From Combretum micranthum (taxonomy: Eukaryota; Streptophyta; Magnoliopsida; Myrtales; Combretaceae): a stretch of 64,000 nucleotides of DNA. The DNA is taken from assembly GCA_024138025.1 (NCBI GenBank), contig JAMXBD010000577.1:62001-126000 (forward strand). The letters run 5' to 3'. This document shows positions 48,976 to 61,489 of the stretch, piece by piece. The notes under the pieces were generated by a model. The model did not search any database, was not told where the DNA came from, and saw only the letters and a program-made list of their open reading frames with translations. Each line of letters begins with the position of its first letter. The stretch's first letter is position 1. The position numbers and the translations under genes are program-made.

Positions 48976-50198
48976 AGTGGAGCGTTGGTGCAATCATGAA
49001 TTCAATTTTAATTTATGATTTTAATATTTTACTTTTGATTTTAATTAATATTTATTTTAATGAGTATCAATCTTCAATGCTTAGATTATAAAAAGATTTA
49101 AAGGCATTGCAATTTGTAGCGCACATTTTACGTTTGGGGACGCTGCTGTACAATGTGGTTAGAATGGTCTCTGAAGTTGCCTGTAATATGTGGAATGACA
49201 GCGAAACCAGAGGCGTGTGTCTTGTCCTAAACACGGACAGCTCACAAGCCGTCAGCTTGCGAAGTGAGGACTAAACCATGCGCAAGATTTGGTTTTGTTT
49301 TGTAGCTGCAAGCGACTCCTCGTAAATTCTGATGTTGCTGATGGACCTGCTGAGGACAGATGAAGGTAGGTCTGGTATTAGAAATATGAAATATTACTCT
49401 TAGGTGTATTTTAAAATATATTTATTAAAAAGTGAATAGAAAAAAAAAATAAATAAATAAAGCTCTGTCCTAGTATAAAGGGCAATGTAAGAATTGCTGA
49501 ATGGAAAAGATGAAATTGTGATTTGGATTTGGATTCTCCATATTTCTCTTCTTTCAATTTTCTCTGATTTATAAATTAGTGGTTAAATTAACGTAATTTT
49601 TAAAATACTTCATGTATAATTATAACATTATCTTTATTTTCTTATAATTTTTAAAATTCTATTCCTATTTTCAGACGTTAAAGCTAACATGGGCTGCTAG
49701 CAGTGATTTTTTGAGGAAGAATAATCGAACTTCATCTCTCAATTTTAGATCGAAAAAGTTGATTGGAAATATATAGATTGCTTACAATATAATGTCACTA
49801 TGTTGCTTCTTCAAGATAAAATCTCCATTATTAAACTTTTGAGAGTTGTAAGGAGGTTAAATCTAGTAGGCCTATAAAGTTATATGATATGAATTGGCAT
49901 TTCTATAAAAAAACATACCCAATTAGGTGTGCACTTTCTTAAATAGCTATTAGCTACAATAATTTATTATGTGAATACAAAAGCAGACAATTACGTACAA
50001 AGTACAGCCCACAATATCTAGAAAGGAGTCAAGCTCAAAATTAAAAGAAGAAATGAAAAGGAAAAAAACAAAAAAAAAAAAAGGAAAGAGAGATAGAGTT
50101 TGAGTTTAAGCACAATGTTTAAATCTATAATTTAACAACTCCAACCCCAACTCGAATTCAAACTTGATTTATACTTAGATTTACTCAAATTTGTTTAA

Positions 50199-50505
50199 GG
50201 ATAATCATCATAAATGATACTTGATCTTTAGTAAAATATATAATTAGGTATTTAAACTTTAAAAATGATCAATTTATTACTTGAACTTTAAAATTGATTA
50301 ATATGATATCAAAAAAACTTTAAAATTGACAAATTTAGTACTTAAAAGAACTTAATGGATATACTATTAACATACATAAAAAGTTTTTTTTTTTGTACTA
50401 AATTTGTCAATTTCAAAATTAAAGTACTAAATTGATCAATTTCAAATTCCAAGTATTTAATTGAATATTTTGTCAAAATTCAAGTATCATTTATGACATT
50501 AATCC
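50199..50505. mobile_element. Mutator-like MITE with arms of about 100 bp
   Basis: The left arm starts GGATAATCATCATAAATGAT and the reverse complement of the right end starts GGATTAATGTCATAAATGAT. The match continues inward through 'acttga.ttt', 'aaaatat' and 'attgatcaat' for about 100 bases. There is no ORF. Same family as 42771-43060. Confidence 0.7.
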
Positions 50506-52151
50506 TTTCCAATTATATAAGTAGTAATTCCGTAAAGGTCAACTTGAAAATACTGGGAATAAGATCCTTTGGAAGTGTAGGTCCACTTGGAAAATTAAGG
50601 AAACCACGCTAGAGTTAATATTGAATTTGGCAGACATTTTTTTACATGAATTATAATACATCTTCCATTAATATTTCCCTCTCCAATCTCACATCAGAAC
50701 ACTAATAACTCTTTAAATATTCCTTAAAGTTGTACGGCAATAAAAAAAAAATAAAAAAGTTGCTACTTTTATCCTAGATATATACTTAGTTGTATCTTGG
50801 AAAGACATGTCTATTTTTATCAAATCATGTGTATGATGCATAAAAACTCTTCTAAAATAGTGATAATACGTCTTCGGGTCTTCTTAGTCTCTCTCTGTCA
50901 ATTGAAATTTTCTAATATTGTCAAGCAATTATGATAAAACTCAAACTAGCTAGACATTTCCCAAACCCTACTCCATACAATTAATTAAAATCGAGCTCAT
51001 ATAGCATGCAATTTTGTTTGATCTATTCACACATTGATTTTACATTATGAGTGTACTTACAAATTCTCGACAAATATTTATTATCCCATAATTGATGTTT
51101 CAATCGTGTCTTCATCAATTATAATATAACATCTAAGCAAACAAAATAAACATAACATAGTATTAGCAATCATGATTATTAGATATTTGATTATGGTTAG
51201 CTAAGACGGTATTGGGATAGCAAAATTAAAACTGTAAATAATGGACATTTTATCTATTTACTCTATGGATGGTACATACGAAGACCGTAGGAAGATCAAC
51301 TTCCCTTGCAAGAATTATAACGGCTCAATTTTGGGTCAAATGCATTATTAAGTCCATATCAACTTTCTTTCTATTTCCAAGTTAAATGGTTTTGGGAAAA
51401 AAAAAACAAAAATAAAGATTTTTTATAATACAGGATAAGAAAATTTAATATTTTCTTTATATTTTTAAATGAGATTGATCATGTAAGTTATTTAACGATT
51501 TAAATTTATATTCAATCGTGATGCATTACTAAAATATTAAATATAAATTATTATATTTATTTTAATAATCAGATGATTAATTGAGTAAATAGTCTGTTAA
51601 CATGATCTTACATATTTATAATTACGATATAACAACCACAGTTATAATATGAACAAATAATTTTATGTATTTTAAGTATAAATAATTAGTAATTTAACAT
51701 GAAATAAAACACGACCTCTCTAAACGAAATACCGCACGTGGGTTTCAGTATCTAACAAGCCAACCAGCTGCGAAAATTGAATGTTTTCAAAGCTGTAGTC
51801 ATGGTCATGCATTCCGCGTAAGACCAAAAACTCAACCAAACCAAAAACTTTAGATATAAATTTATTAATTCATTTATTTTTGGAGTATCGAATTAGCATA
51901 ACTTATGATTTGATGGGAGATAGAGGGACACGACAAGAACAGTTCTCTGAAAAATTGAGAATATTTTTGTGTGAATGCGGGGGAGAATGCGCGTCCTTGA
52001 TTTGGTTAGGAGTCCTTTATAGTTTATCCATCATAATTTAATAATTGTACTGAAAAGCAACAGCTTTATAATAATATTTATTGAATGCAACATTACTTGC
52101 TTTTGCACCAAGTATGACCGCTGAAATATGCTTAATTTGCCATAACGATTT

Positions 52152-52382
52152 GGGTCTGTTTGGATTGTCTGTTTTTCATTTGTATCTGTATCTTTTTTAA
52201 AATGATAGGTATAAATATATTCGATTTGCATCTAAATTTTATCTATATTTGTTCTATTTGATCTTTGGATCAGAACTGTCAACTTTTTTTTGTCTATATC
52301 TATTTCTTAATAAATAATTTGTTAGCAAAAAGTTTGAAAAAGTGTCTGTATTTGCCTGAAAAAAGTCAAAACAAACAGACCC
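52152..52382. mobile_element. Tourist-like MITE
   Basis: Ends GGGTCTGTTTGGATTGTC and ...CAAAACAAACAGACCC are inverted. The interior matches 41430-41657 (atctatttcttaataaataa, tttgttagcaaaaagtttga). TTT flanks it on both sides, which may be a decayed TNA target duplication. Confidence 0.7.
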
Positions 52383-53611
52383 TTTGACAGCTTTGTTGTA
52401 ATTTTACTATCAAATGCTTTAAATGTCTAAAATGTTGGGAATTTATTAAACCTTCAAATTCCTAAATTGAACAATTAGACACAATGTAAGTGCAAGATCA
52501 GGTCACAAACAAATCAAAAGTCTATTTAGTTGATCGTTTTATGGTTAATTTAATATCTTGCTTTTATCGTTTTCAAGTAAATTATTTATCAAAAATAGCT
52601 ACTGATGAAAAATAAACATTTTTACTTATAAATAAATCAAATAAACTAGATACAAATACAAATAGTCCAAATAGAACCTAAAATAGATATATAGAAGTGT
52701 ATGTGAATTTATAAATACAAATTGAAGAAATATTTTGATTAAAAGAATCATCGAGCCTTTAGATATTTTATCTCTCTCTCTCTCTCTCTTCTCTTTAATG
52801 ATAGGATGTTAGAACCAATATATGACTTGAGACCACGATTATATATATATATATATATATCTATAATATGTAAAGGTTAATAGCATGTATGTTAATTTTA
52901 TTATTTCTAATTCAATTAGTCATAAAACTAGAAATAATATATCTAATCTCCATACATAAAACGCATACATTAACGTATATAAAGTTATTAGGTTAATTTT
53001 GTTTAGGTTTTATACCTTATAATAACCTTATTACACTACAACATCAACAACAAATATAACTTCATCCATTTATTAAAACAAACCTAACATATATGGATTT
53101 TGTGAATAATAGTGGAAATAATTTACTGTTATTTTCAAGGATGTGTTTAATATAATTGTGGAGAATGGCAATCTGATTCATAAAAAGTTATGTTTCCATC
53201 AATATATGTTTATTTATTCTGATGCAACATTGTGATGTCCATGGATAGTAAAACTAAACATAGATAAGATAAACATAAATCAAAATGAAAGGCATTTATA
53301 AAATTCTTAGGCATGAATGACAAATCTAGACTCGATTAAAACATAAGTTAAGGATAAAAATAAATGAAAGAAAGAAAATGGCACCTGATAACCTAGATCC
53401 TCTCTATAAAATGAATAGATGTTTAGAAAATTCTACAGACTTAATTTTGTTTTTTTATAGAACCCACTCTACTAATTATTTAACGGCTCAAATTTATAAT
53501 TAATTCTTAAAATACTTAAGAGGATTCTGAAACTACAAAAGTTTCCATAAATTTTCCAACTAATAACTTGCTGAGAGGTTTTTTTTTTTTATGTATGTCT
53601 TGTTTATAATA

Positions 53612-53855
53612 TGCGACAACATATGTATTGAGATATGTTGCTGCCACGTGTTCTTTATTTATTTGCTGATGTAATATGGTTTTAGTAGTCTTGACTATAT
53701 AGGATAAATTGTTGGGTTATATGTACCTTTTAGATATTTTTGTTGAGCTGTAATAGAACAGAATTTTCTCTCTTTCTATTTTCGTTCTTCCACTCTATTC
53801 TTCTCTCGTACTGTTCATTTCATACAAAATCTTGAAATAAGGATGGATTCTCACA
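53612..53855 (+). repeat. 5' LTR of the Copia element
   Basis: It matches 58326-58572 from 'tattgagatatg.tgctgccacg' (53626) to '...ggat.aattctcaca' (53855), including gatgtaatatggttttagta and tcatacaaaatcttgaa. The first about 14 bases are diverged from the 3' LTR start (TGTTGACAGAGG). It ends in CA directly before the PBS. Confidence 0.85.
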
Positions 53856-53870
53856 TGGTATCAGAATAGG
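53856..53870 (+). other. primer-binding site, initiator Met-tRNA type
   Basis: TGGTATCAGAATAGG lies immediately after the 5' LTR. The first 10 bases equal the standard TGGTATCAGAGC that pairs with the 3' end of initiator tRNA-Met in plant Copia elements; GC of AGAGC is changed to AT. Confidence 0.85.
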
Positions 53871-53983
53871 TTGTATGTTGTTGTTCTTGATTACGTGATG
53901 ATCTTTGGATTTGTTTTATAGATCTTTTCGATCACTTCTTGTAAGTTTCTCTTCGTCATTTTTCTTTTCTTAGGGTTTGTGTA

Positions 53984-56900
53984 ATGGCGTTAATTGGAGA
54001 TCTTGCACAAAATGAACTTCTTACTGTTGATCCTTTAGCTTTATTAGCTTCTGATAATCCGAATATGTGTCTTAGAAACATTCTTTTTAATGGATCAATT
54101 TTGTTTGGTGCAGTTGTACTGCTCGTATGGCCCTAGGTGCGAAGTCGAAGTTAGGTTTTGTAGATGGTTCGGTTGTTAAACCTATTGATAGTCCAATTGC
54201 CTTAGAGAAATGGAATCGCTGTGATTATATGGTCCAATGCTGGTTATTGAGTTATATGAATAGTGAATTATCACAAAACTTCTTAGATTGTCATTCTTCT
54301 AAGGAGCTTTGGGATCAAATTATAAAAGTATGGACAATCCTACGGACCTATGATATATCAGCTTCAACAAAAGATTTGTAATTTGAAGCAGGGTAACATG
54401 TCTGTTACGCAATACTACAATAAGTTGAAAAAGAGATGAGTTTCAAGCTTTAAATATGTATCATAATTGTATTTGTGGTAGATTGGATTATTGTACGTGC
54501 AATTTAAAGGAGATGATCATAGATTTTGAATCTCAAATGAAGCTCATGCAATTTCTCATGGGTTAAATGATTGTTATGAACATGTGAGAAATCAAATTTT
54601 ATCTATGGAGCCTCTACCGAGTATGGTAGGGCTTTTCTTGTGCAACAAATTGAAACACAAAGACATATTACTATGTTATGCAATCTGATAGTGCAGTTTT
54701 TAGTGCATCAAAGGATAATGTAAAACAATTTGGTGATAGGAAGAAACTAAGGGACGAATTGCATGCAAATATTGCAAGAATGAAGGACATTCAGTAGATA
54801 ATTTCTTTCAAATCATTGGTTATCCGGATTGGTTTAAGGTAGAGAGTTCGGGTGAAAAGGAATAATTCTTCGTCTATTTCATCAGTTTTGCTTCAAATGT
54901 TCATATGTCTCTGGTGTTTCTGATACACCATTTGATCAAAATAATGGGATATGTGATAATTCCTCATTTGCAAATGTTAATACACAGGCATTACAAGATG
55001 TTTGTCAACAATTTTTGAGGCTCTTGAATAAACCCGGTACTAGTACATCTGGTTTTGTTTCTACTGTTCTTGCTGATGACAGTAAGCTAAATTCCTTAGG
55101 TCAATCTTCTTCATTTCATTTATGTTTTAGTGTTGTGAATTCTTTTGTTGGTTCATGGATAATAGAAATTGGAGCTACGGATCACATGACACCTCATTCC
55201 AATATTCTTATAAATCAAGTCACTTTAACTAAGCCTATACCTATAAAATTACCTGATGGGTCTGTTAAACATGTCAATACTGTTGGGAAAGCTAGAATTT
55301 CTTTTCCTTAGCTCTCCATGATGTTTTTGTTGTGCTAGATTTTACTTATAATTTGTTGTCAGTGAGTAAAATACTCAAACATGATCATTTGATTGTTATC
55401 CTAAATACCAATTCTTGTGTTTTTCAGGACCTGAATACTAAAACTATAATTGCAAAGGCCATGGAAGCTTGTGGATTGTATATACTTGAATCTAATAACT
55501 TTGCATTGGATGAATTTCCTTGTAATAAGTTGTCTACTGTTTCATCATGTAAACAAGATGTTCCAATTCAACTTTTTCACAAACGTTAGGTCATTCTTCT
55601 TTGTCTAAGCTTAGACATGTTTTTGCTGGTGAAGGTCTTACTATGTCAGATTTTGTATGTGATGCGTGTAATCAAGCAAAATTGAGTCTGTTGCCTTTTG
55701 ATAGGAGTTTTAATCGCTCAAAATTTGCTTTTCACTTGTTGCATATAGATTTGTGGGGTCCCTATAAGGTTACTTCTATTACTGGGCTAACTTTTTCTTG
55801 ACTATTCTCGATGATTATAGTCGTTATACTTGGACCTATCTTTTAAGGAATAAATTTCAGGTTTCAGACATTCTAAATACTTTCTTTCAATATGTCATTA
55901 ATCATTTTTCATATAACACCTAAATTTGTGAGAAGTGATAATGGATCTAGATTTCTTTCTCATGCTACTCAATCCTTGTTTACTTCTCTTGGCATTATTC
56001 ATCAAAGAACTATGATTTACACACCTTAACAAAATGGTCATGTTGAGAGAAAACACAGGCATTTACTTGATACTGCTCATGCACTACAGTTGCATGCACA
56101 ACTTCCTAAATATTTTCGAGTGAGAGTATTCTTACAACTACTTATCTCATAAATAGATGCCTATGTCTCTTTTACAATGAAAACCTCCATATGAACTTTT
56201 GTTTGGAAAACAACTTGATTGTAGTCATCTTCGTTTCATGGGCTATTTGTGTTATGCTTATGTACCTACTGTACATAAGGACAAGTTTGATCCTAGAGGT
56301 GTTAGATGTGTCTTTCTTGGATATAACATGATCAAAGGGCCTATAAAGTCCTTAATCTTTCAACTAAACAAATCATGGTTAGTCGTGATGTTAATTTTTA
56401 TGAACATTCTTTTCCTTTTAAGGATGTTGATCATGATTCTTTGTTTTCTAGTTCTTCTTGTGATGATGCTTCTCATACTAAGGATTTTGTTCCTCTTGAT
56501 CTATCTGATTTATGTATTGCTGTTTTTTATCATTCTTCCTCACCCCTTGTTGATTCTTGTCCTCATTTCTCTTTTTCTGATAATAATCAATTGAGTTCAC
56601 CATTTGTTCTAAGACAATCCAGTAGATAAAGTCAATTACTTGCATGGTTGTTGATTATTTACATACAATGCACTCTACTTCTGACATTAATGCTACTTGT
56701 CGTACATCTCATATACATAGCTCCTCTTCTTCATCCACTACCCCTCGTTTCATTCATCTTCCTCTGCTTTTGTGCATTCATTGGCAAATGTGTTTACTAA
56801 TTTTGAACCAACAACTTATTCACAAGCTATTAAGCATAAAGAATGGGTGAATGCCATGAATTTAAAAATTGAAGCTTTGGAACGAAATCAAACTTGGGAA

Positions 56901-58293
56901 ATTGCTTGTTTACCTAAGAGAAAGAAGCCAATTGGTTGTAAATGGGTTTATAAGGTTAAATATAAACCTGATGGTAGTGTTGATCGCTTTGAAGCGAGAT
57001 TGGTAGCTAAGGGATATACTCAAGTTGAGGGTGTGGATTACTATGACACTTTCTCCCCTGTTGCAAAGTTAGGAACAGTTCGAATTATAGTTGCTATTAC
57101 TAGTGCAAAGGGTTGGTCAATTCACCATATTGATGTCAACAATGCCTTCCTCCATGGTCATATTGATGAGGAGATTTATATGCTTCCTCCACCAAGATAT
57201 AATAAAGTCTTCTTCTCATTAAGTTTGTCGATTAAAGAAATCATTATATGGCCTCAAGCAAGCCTCCCACTAATGGAATTTTCAATTGAATCAGTTTTTG
57301 CTTCAATATGGTTTTGTTTAGTCCTTACATGATTACTCACTTTTTACTGAAGATGATGGTGTTCATTTCTTGGTAGTTCTTGTATATGTTGATGATATCT
57401 TGATCACTGGTACACATTTACAAGATATTTCTGATCTTAAGAAAAGTCTTGATGATACTTTTAAGATTAAAGATAGGGGTGAAGCAAGGTTCTTTTTAGG
57501 CCTTGAACTTTTTTGTTCTAGTATTGGAATTCTTTTACATCAGAGAAAATATATCCTAGATTTGCTCGCTGATTTTGATCTGATTGCTTCTAAACCGATG
57601 AAAATTCCTTGGCCATCAGGTTGTAAATTGGATAATGTTAATCGTGATTTGCTCTCTGATCCTACCTTTTTCGCAGAACAATAGGTCGTTTGCTTTACTT
57701 AGGCTTGACTTGATCTGATATTTCCTTCTTTGTTCATCGACTGAGTCAATTTGTTGCTGCATGCACAACACACTTGCAAGCACTTTTCCATTTGCTTCGA
57801 TATTTGAAGCATTCCATCTCTTTTGGTTTACATTTTCATGCTAATTTAGATATTTGCCTTCAAGCCTTTTTCGATGAGATTGGGCTTCACGTTCCATTGA
57901 TCGAAAATCTGTTTTTGGTTTTTGTATACTTCTTGGGAGTATGGCTATCTCTTGGAAATCAAAGAAGCAACCACAGTTACTACATCATTGGCTGAAGCTG
58001 AATATAGGAGTCTATCATTTACTACAAGGGAGTTACTATGGGTAACTTATATTCTCCAAGATTTACATATTCACATTTCTTATCCTATTTTCCTCTGCTG
58101 TGATAATAAATATGCTCTCTTAATAGCTTCTAATCCATGTCAGCATGGGCATAAGAAGCATATTGAGATTGATGTTCATTTTATTAGGGATTATATTGCA
58201 AAAGGATTCATTCAAGCTCACTTTATTCCTTCTCAACATCAACTTGCAAACATTTTTACCAAACCTGTTATGAAATTTGCTCTTCCATCTTGA
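53984..58293 (+). pseudogene. Copia gag-pol, broken
   Basis: Pieces in order over several frames: Gag start at 53984 and the UBN2/retrotran-type domain (54127-54400); a zinc knuckle near 54764-54815 whose last Cys is Phe; protease near 55156-55190 where the usual D-S-G reads E-I-G; GAG-pre-integrase and integrase (55590-56160), with acidic residues still visible in HIDLWGP, VRSDNGS and GHVER contexts; RT from about 56840 (WEIACLPKRKKPIGCKWVYK) to the YVDD box near 57385 (LVYVDDILITG); and RNase H (about 57960-58290) with AEAEY, CDNKYAL and HKKHIEID. Stops and frame changes occur in every domain. Non-functional. Confidence 0.9.
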
Positions 58294-58296
58294 AGA

Positions 58297-58324
58297 GGGG
58301 GGGGGGGGGGGGGGGGGGGGGGGG
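58297..58324 (+). other. polypurine tract drawn out into a 28-base G run
   Basis: GAAGA followed by 28 consecutive G, then TTGTTGACAG, where the 3' LTR begins. The place is that of the Copia polypurine tract, normally a short AGAGGGGG-like run. The length is extreme. Confidence 0.8.
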
Positions 58325-58325
58325 T

Positions 58326-58572
58326 TGTTGACAGAGGTGGTGTGGTATTGAGATATGCTGCTGCCACGTGTTCTTTATTTATTTGCTGATGTAATATGGT
58401 TTTAGTAGTCTTGACTGTATAGGATAAATTTAGGTTATATATACCTTTTAGATATTTTTGTTAAGCGGTAACATAACAAAAATTTTCTCTTTTTATTTTC
58501 GTTCTTCTACTTTGTTCTTCTATGATACTGTTCATTTCATACAAAATCTTGAAATAAGGATGAATTCTCACA
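58326..58572 (+). repeat. 3' LTR of the Copia element
   Basis: It begins TGTTGACAGAGGTGG directly after the polypurine tract and ends ...TTCTCACA. It is the better-preserved LTR at its start. Confidence 0.9.
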
Positions 58573-60560
58573 ATATGCTAACGAATTTAATCGAAACGTT
58601 GTGTATTTGAGAATTTGAGATAATTGATCGTACTGACAATCATGGGCATTTCGTTTGGGTGCATTATGTAGAATCTTGACAGAGACAATGTTAAAAATAT
58701 TATTTCCAACTTTCAAAGTGTGTTTTTTTTTTTTTAATTTATTAAATATCATTCTCAACTGAATTTTTCCTTATAAAATTTACTTAACTTAATAATCTTT
58801 CTTCCACTTCAATTAATGACATTTGTCTTGATATCTCTTTAAAGATATCTAAACGGGATGATAAAGTTATTAGTAAGAAAAGATTCTTACCTGATATTAT
58901 AATTTAACGGCATCCAATAGTTAAATTCTATTGAGTATAGTATTCGATGGTTTTGAATTTAAAATATAAATTTATTAAAATATCTAAAGTTGAATAATGA
59001 TTTCGACACTTTGATTTGGGTTTAATTGTTATATCATGATACATTCAAATTGAACAAATAAGTTGAATTAAGATGATATGTTTGAGTTCGAATGCAATTG
59101 AACTTCATAACTTCAATTTGATTTCAATTGGATTGGATTTAAAATTTTAAGCCAAGTTTGATTTAAATGTCATTGCATAAACTTGAGTTTGACTTGATTA
59201 AACTTATCTAAATTCAATTTATTAAAATATATTTTTTATTATTTTAATTAGTTAATATTAATATATAGATTCAACTTGAATTCACTTAACATTTAAATTA
59301 ATTTTAGGTTTATAAGCTAATCGAGCTAAATGCAATAAATAGTTTCTACGATCCTATCGACGGACCATCCCACCATTAATCTAATCATTAAATAAATATA
59401 ACAAATGAAATATTAACTATTTTAGCGATTGGATCACGATTGAATATAGTGTAAATCATTAGATGGTGACATGATCGGTTCCGTCAAAATTATGGCGAGA
59501 CCATAAATTTTCCTAAAACTTAAATTATATTATATAAACCTTAAGTCTTGCTTGATAAACTACTTGAGTGGTTTTTAGATTGATTGAATATTCTCTATCG
59601 GGATTTAAATAAAATTTAAGTAACGTCAAATAATTTATGGATGAGTTTGATTCATTATACTCATGCTTAAGCAATTGAAAGAAACAAAAGGTCACCTTTC
59701 TGATCTCCCTCTTTAGTGCATGGAAAGAAGCTTCCCAGAAAATTGGCTCTTTCTTGCACCGAAAACGACCGTAGATTACTGAAACTGGTTAACGTGCAGC
59801 GAACTTCATGCTGTTTTGTGTGATGTTTTACATAAAATAAGAGGTAAGAACCTCAACGTTTTGAGGTTCTTCTAACTTCTAAGTTTCACTTTCTTCGGCA
59901 ATTGGGTCACCAAACATTTCCAATAAAATAAATTCAATTTTCGATGATATATTGCTTGATTTGGGATTTGCTGTTGACATGTATGCTGTTAAGATCTTAA
60001 CTATAATAATCTTTTCAATTTTAACCTATTGTACATGTTCTTAAACTTATGATATAATTAGACACCATAATAGTTTCATAACGATACTAAATTGAATCGA
60101 AATTGAAATCGTGAGACCAGTTAAAGTTTGATACATTGGAACCGGTAATTCCCGATTTGGTTTGAAATCATATAACCACCAAATTTTATTTTATTTTTTT
60201 AAAGTTATTATTAAAAGAATACAAAAAGATGAATTTTAATTATAAATAAAAAAAAACTCTGAATAATAATTTTTTAACAACATTAAACTCTTTAACCCAT
60301 TTTCTTATATATTTGTTATAATATGCATTTATATATATGCAAATACATCAAACTTTAATTGTAATGTTAGTAATATGAGATTACAAAATAATTTAAAGAG
60401 TGAAAATAATAATTACAAGAAAAATCAGTCTAACCATCACGATGTTGAGGAAAAGGGATTTTAGTTTTGAAGAAATTGCAAACTACTCCCATGAACTTTA
60501 ACTTCGATACGATTTGCTCATGAATTTTCAAAATGCACTTTTTGACCCCTTGAATTTTCA
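58573..60560. other. AT-rich intergenic DNA
   Basis: No gene. It contains dispersed repeat family C (59342-59515), 'gaattcaacttgaattc'-type low-information text at 59.0-59.3 kb, and hAT-like words near 60.09-60.18 kb (gaatcgaaattgaaatcg, gaaccggtaattcccg). Confidence 0.55.
59342..59515. repeat. dispersed repeat family C, copy 2
   Basis: It matches 28340-28515 in the same order (accattaatctaatcatta, gaaatattaactattttagcgatt, ttagatggtgacatgatc). Probably a small DNA transposon derivative; inverted ends are not convincing. Confidence 0.6.
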
Positions 60561-60563
60561 AAT

Positions 60564-61480
60564 ATAATCACAGTTAAAAGCCACTTAATATTTTATGTTA
60601 AAACAAAATGAGAGGAATTGCAAGTTACCCCCTCGAACTTTTACTCACGTGTTGATTTACCCCTTAAAATTTTATATATATGTGGATTTATCCCCAAACT
60701 TTTAAAGTGCATGTAGAAAATGTTATTTATCCGTAACAGTGCCAAATGTTGAAGATTTAATGTGTGAAAAAGTGTATTTTGAAAGTTTAGGAAGCGAATG
60801 AGCACTCGAATAAAAGCTCGATGGGGTATTTTACAATTACCCCTTTAATTTTTGTAGAAATCTTTATGAACTAAACCAATCATGATTTTACCATACATTT
60901 ATTTGTTGTTTGTTGATAACAACACATTAAATATTATGAATAGATAATAATTTATTACCATTCATATGGATTAGCTTAAATTTTAAAAATTATATATTTA
61001 GCATCATTTTTGTTCTTGGATTTTCTTTCTTTTTATCACAGTTAAAGACATTCAACATTTTATGTTAAAACAAAATAGGGAAATTCCAAATTACTCTCTC
61101 GAACTTTCAACTATGTGTTGATTTTCCCTCTAAAATTTTATCTATATGCAGATTTATCCCCAAACTTTCAAAGCGCATGTGGAAAATGTTATTTATCCTT
61201 AACAATGGCAAATGCTGAAAATTTAGAGGGTTAAAAAATGTATTTTGAAAGTTTAAGAAGCGAATGCACACCCATGTAAAAACTTGATGGGGCATTTTAC
61301 AATTATCCCTTTAATTTTTGTGGGAATCTTTATAAACTAAACTAATCATGATTTTACCGTATATTTATTTGTTGTATTGTTAATACCGACACATTAAATA
61401 TTGTGAATCTATTATAATTTTTTAACATTCATATGGATTAGCTTAAATTTTAAAAATTATATATTTAGCATTATTTTTTT
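60564..61480 (+). repeat. tandem duplication with 467-bp period
   Basis: 60564-61011 and 61034-61480 are collinear copies sharing, among others, 'ttttatgttaaaacaaaat', 'tttatccccaaacttt', 'aaaatgttatttatcc', 'ttacaattaccccttta' and 'catatggattagcttaaatt'. Each has substitutions. The text itself (accccctcgaacttt, accccttaaa) is a dispersed plant noncoding repeat. No ORF. Confidence 0.8.
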
Positions 61481-61489
61481 TTATACTAA

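Larger units (their letters stand above)
48980..53611. other. intergenic DNA upstream of the DUF761 gene
   Basis: No gene is supported. 49120-49370 is noticeably less AT-rich than its surroundings and is unexplained. The rest is AT-rich, with MITEs at 50199-50505 and 52152-52382, a related MITE remnant near 52520-52680, and (TC)n at about 52773 and (AT)n at about 52841. Confidence 0.6.
53612..58572 (+). mobile_element. Copia LTR retrotransposon, near full length, dead
   Basis: Two LTRs of about 245 bases bound an interior with PBS, gag, protease, integrase, RT, RNase H (Copia order) and a polypurine tract; total 4.96 kb, normal for Copia. The coding part has many frame changes and stops. The LTRs differ at very roughly 7% of sites by eye, so the insertion is not recent. 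The target duplication is ambiguous: ATATG follows the 3' LTR (58573-58577) and occurs near the left end at both 53609-53613 and 53621-53625. Confidence 0.9.
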
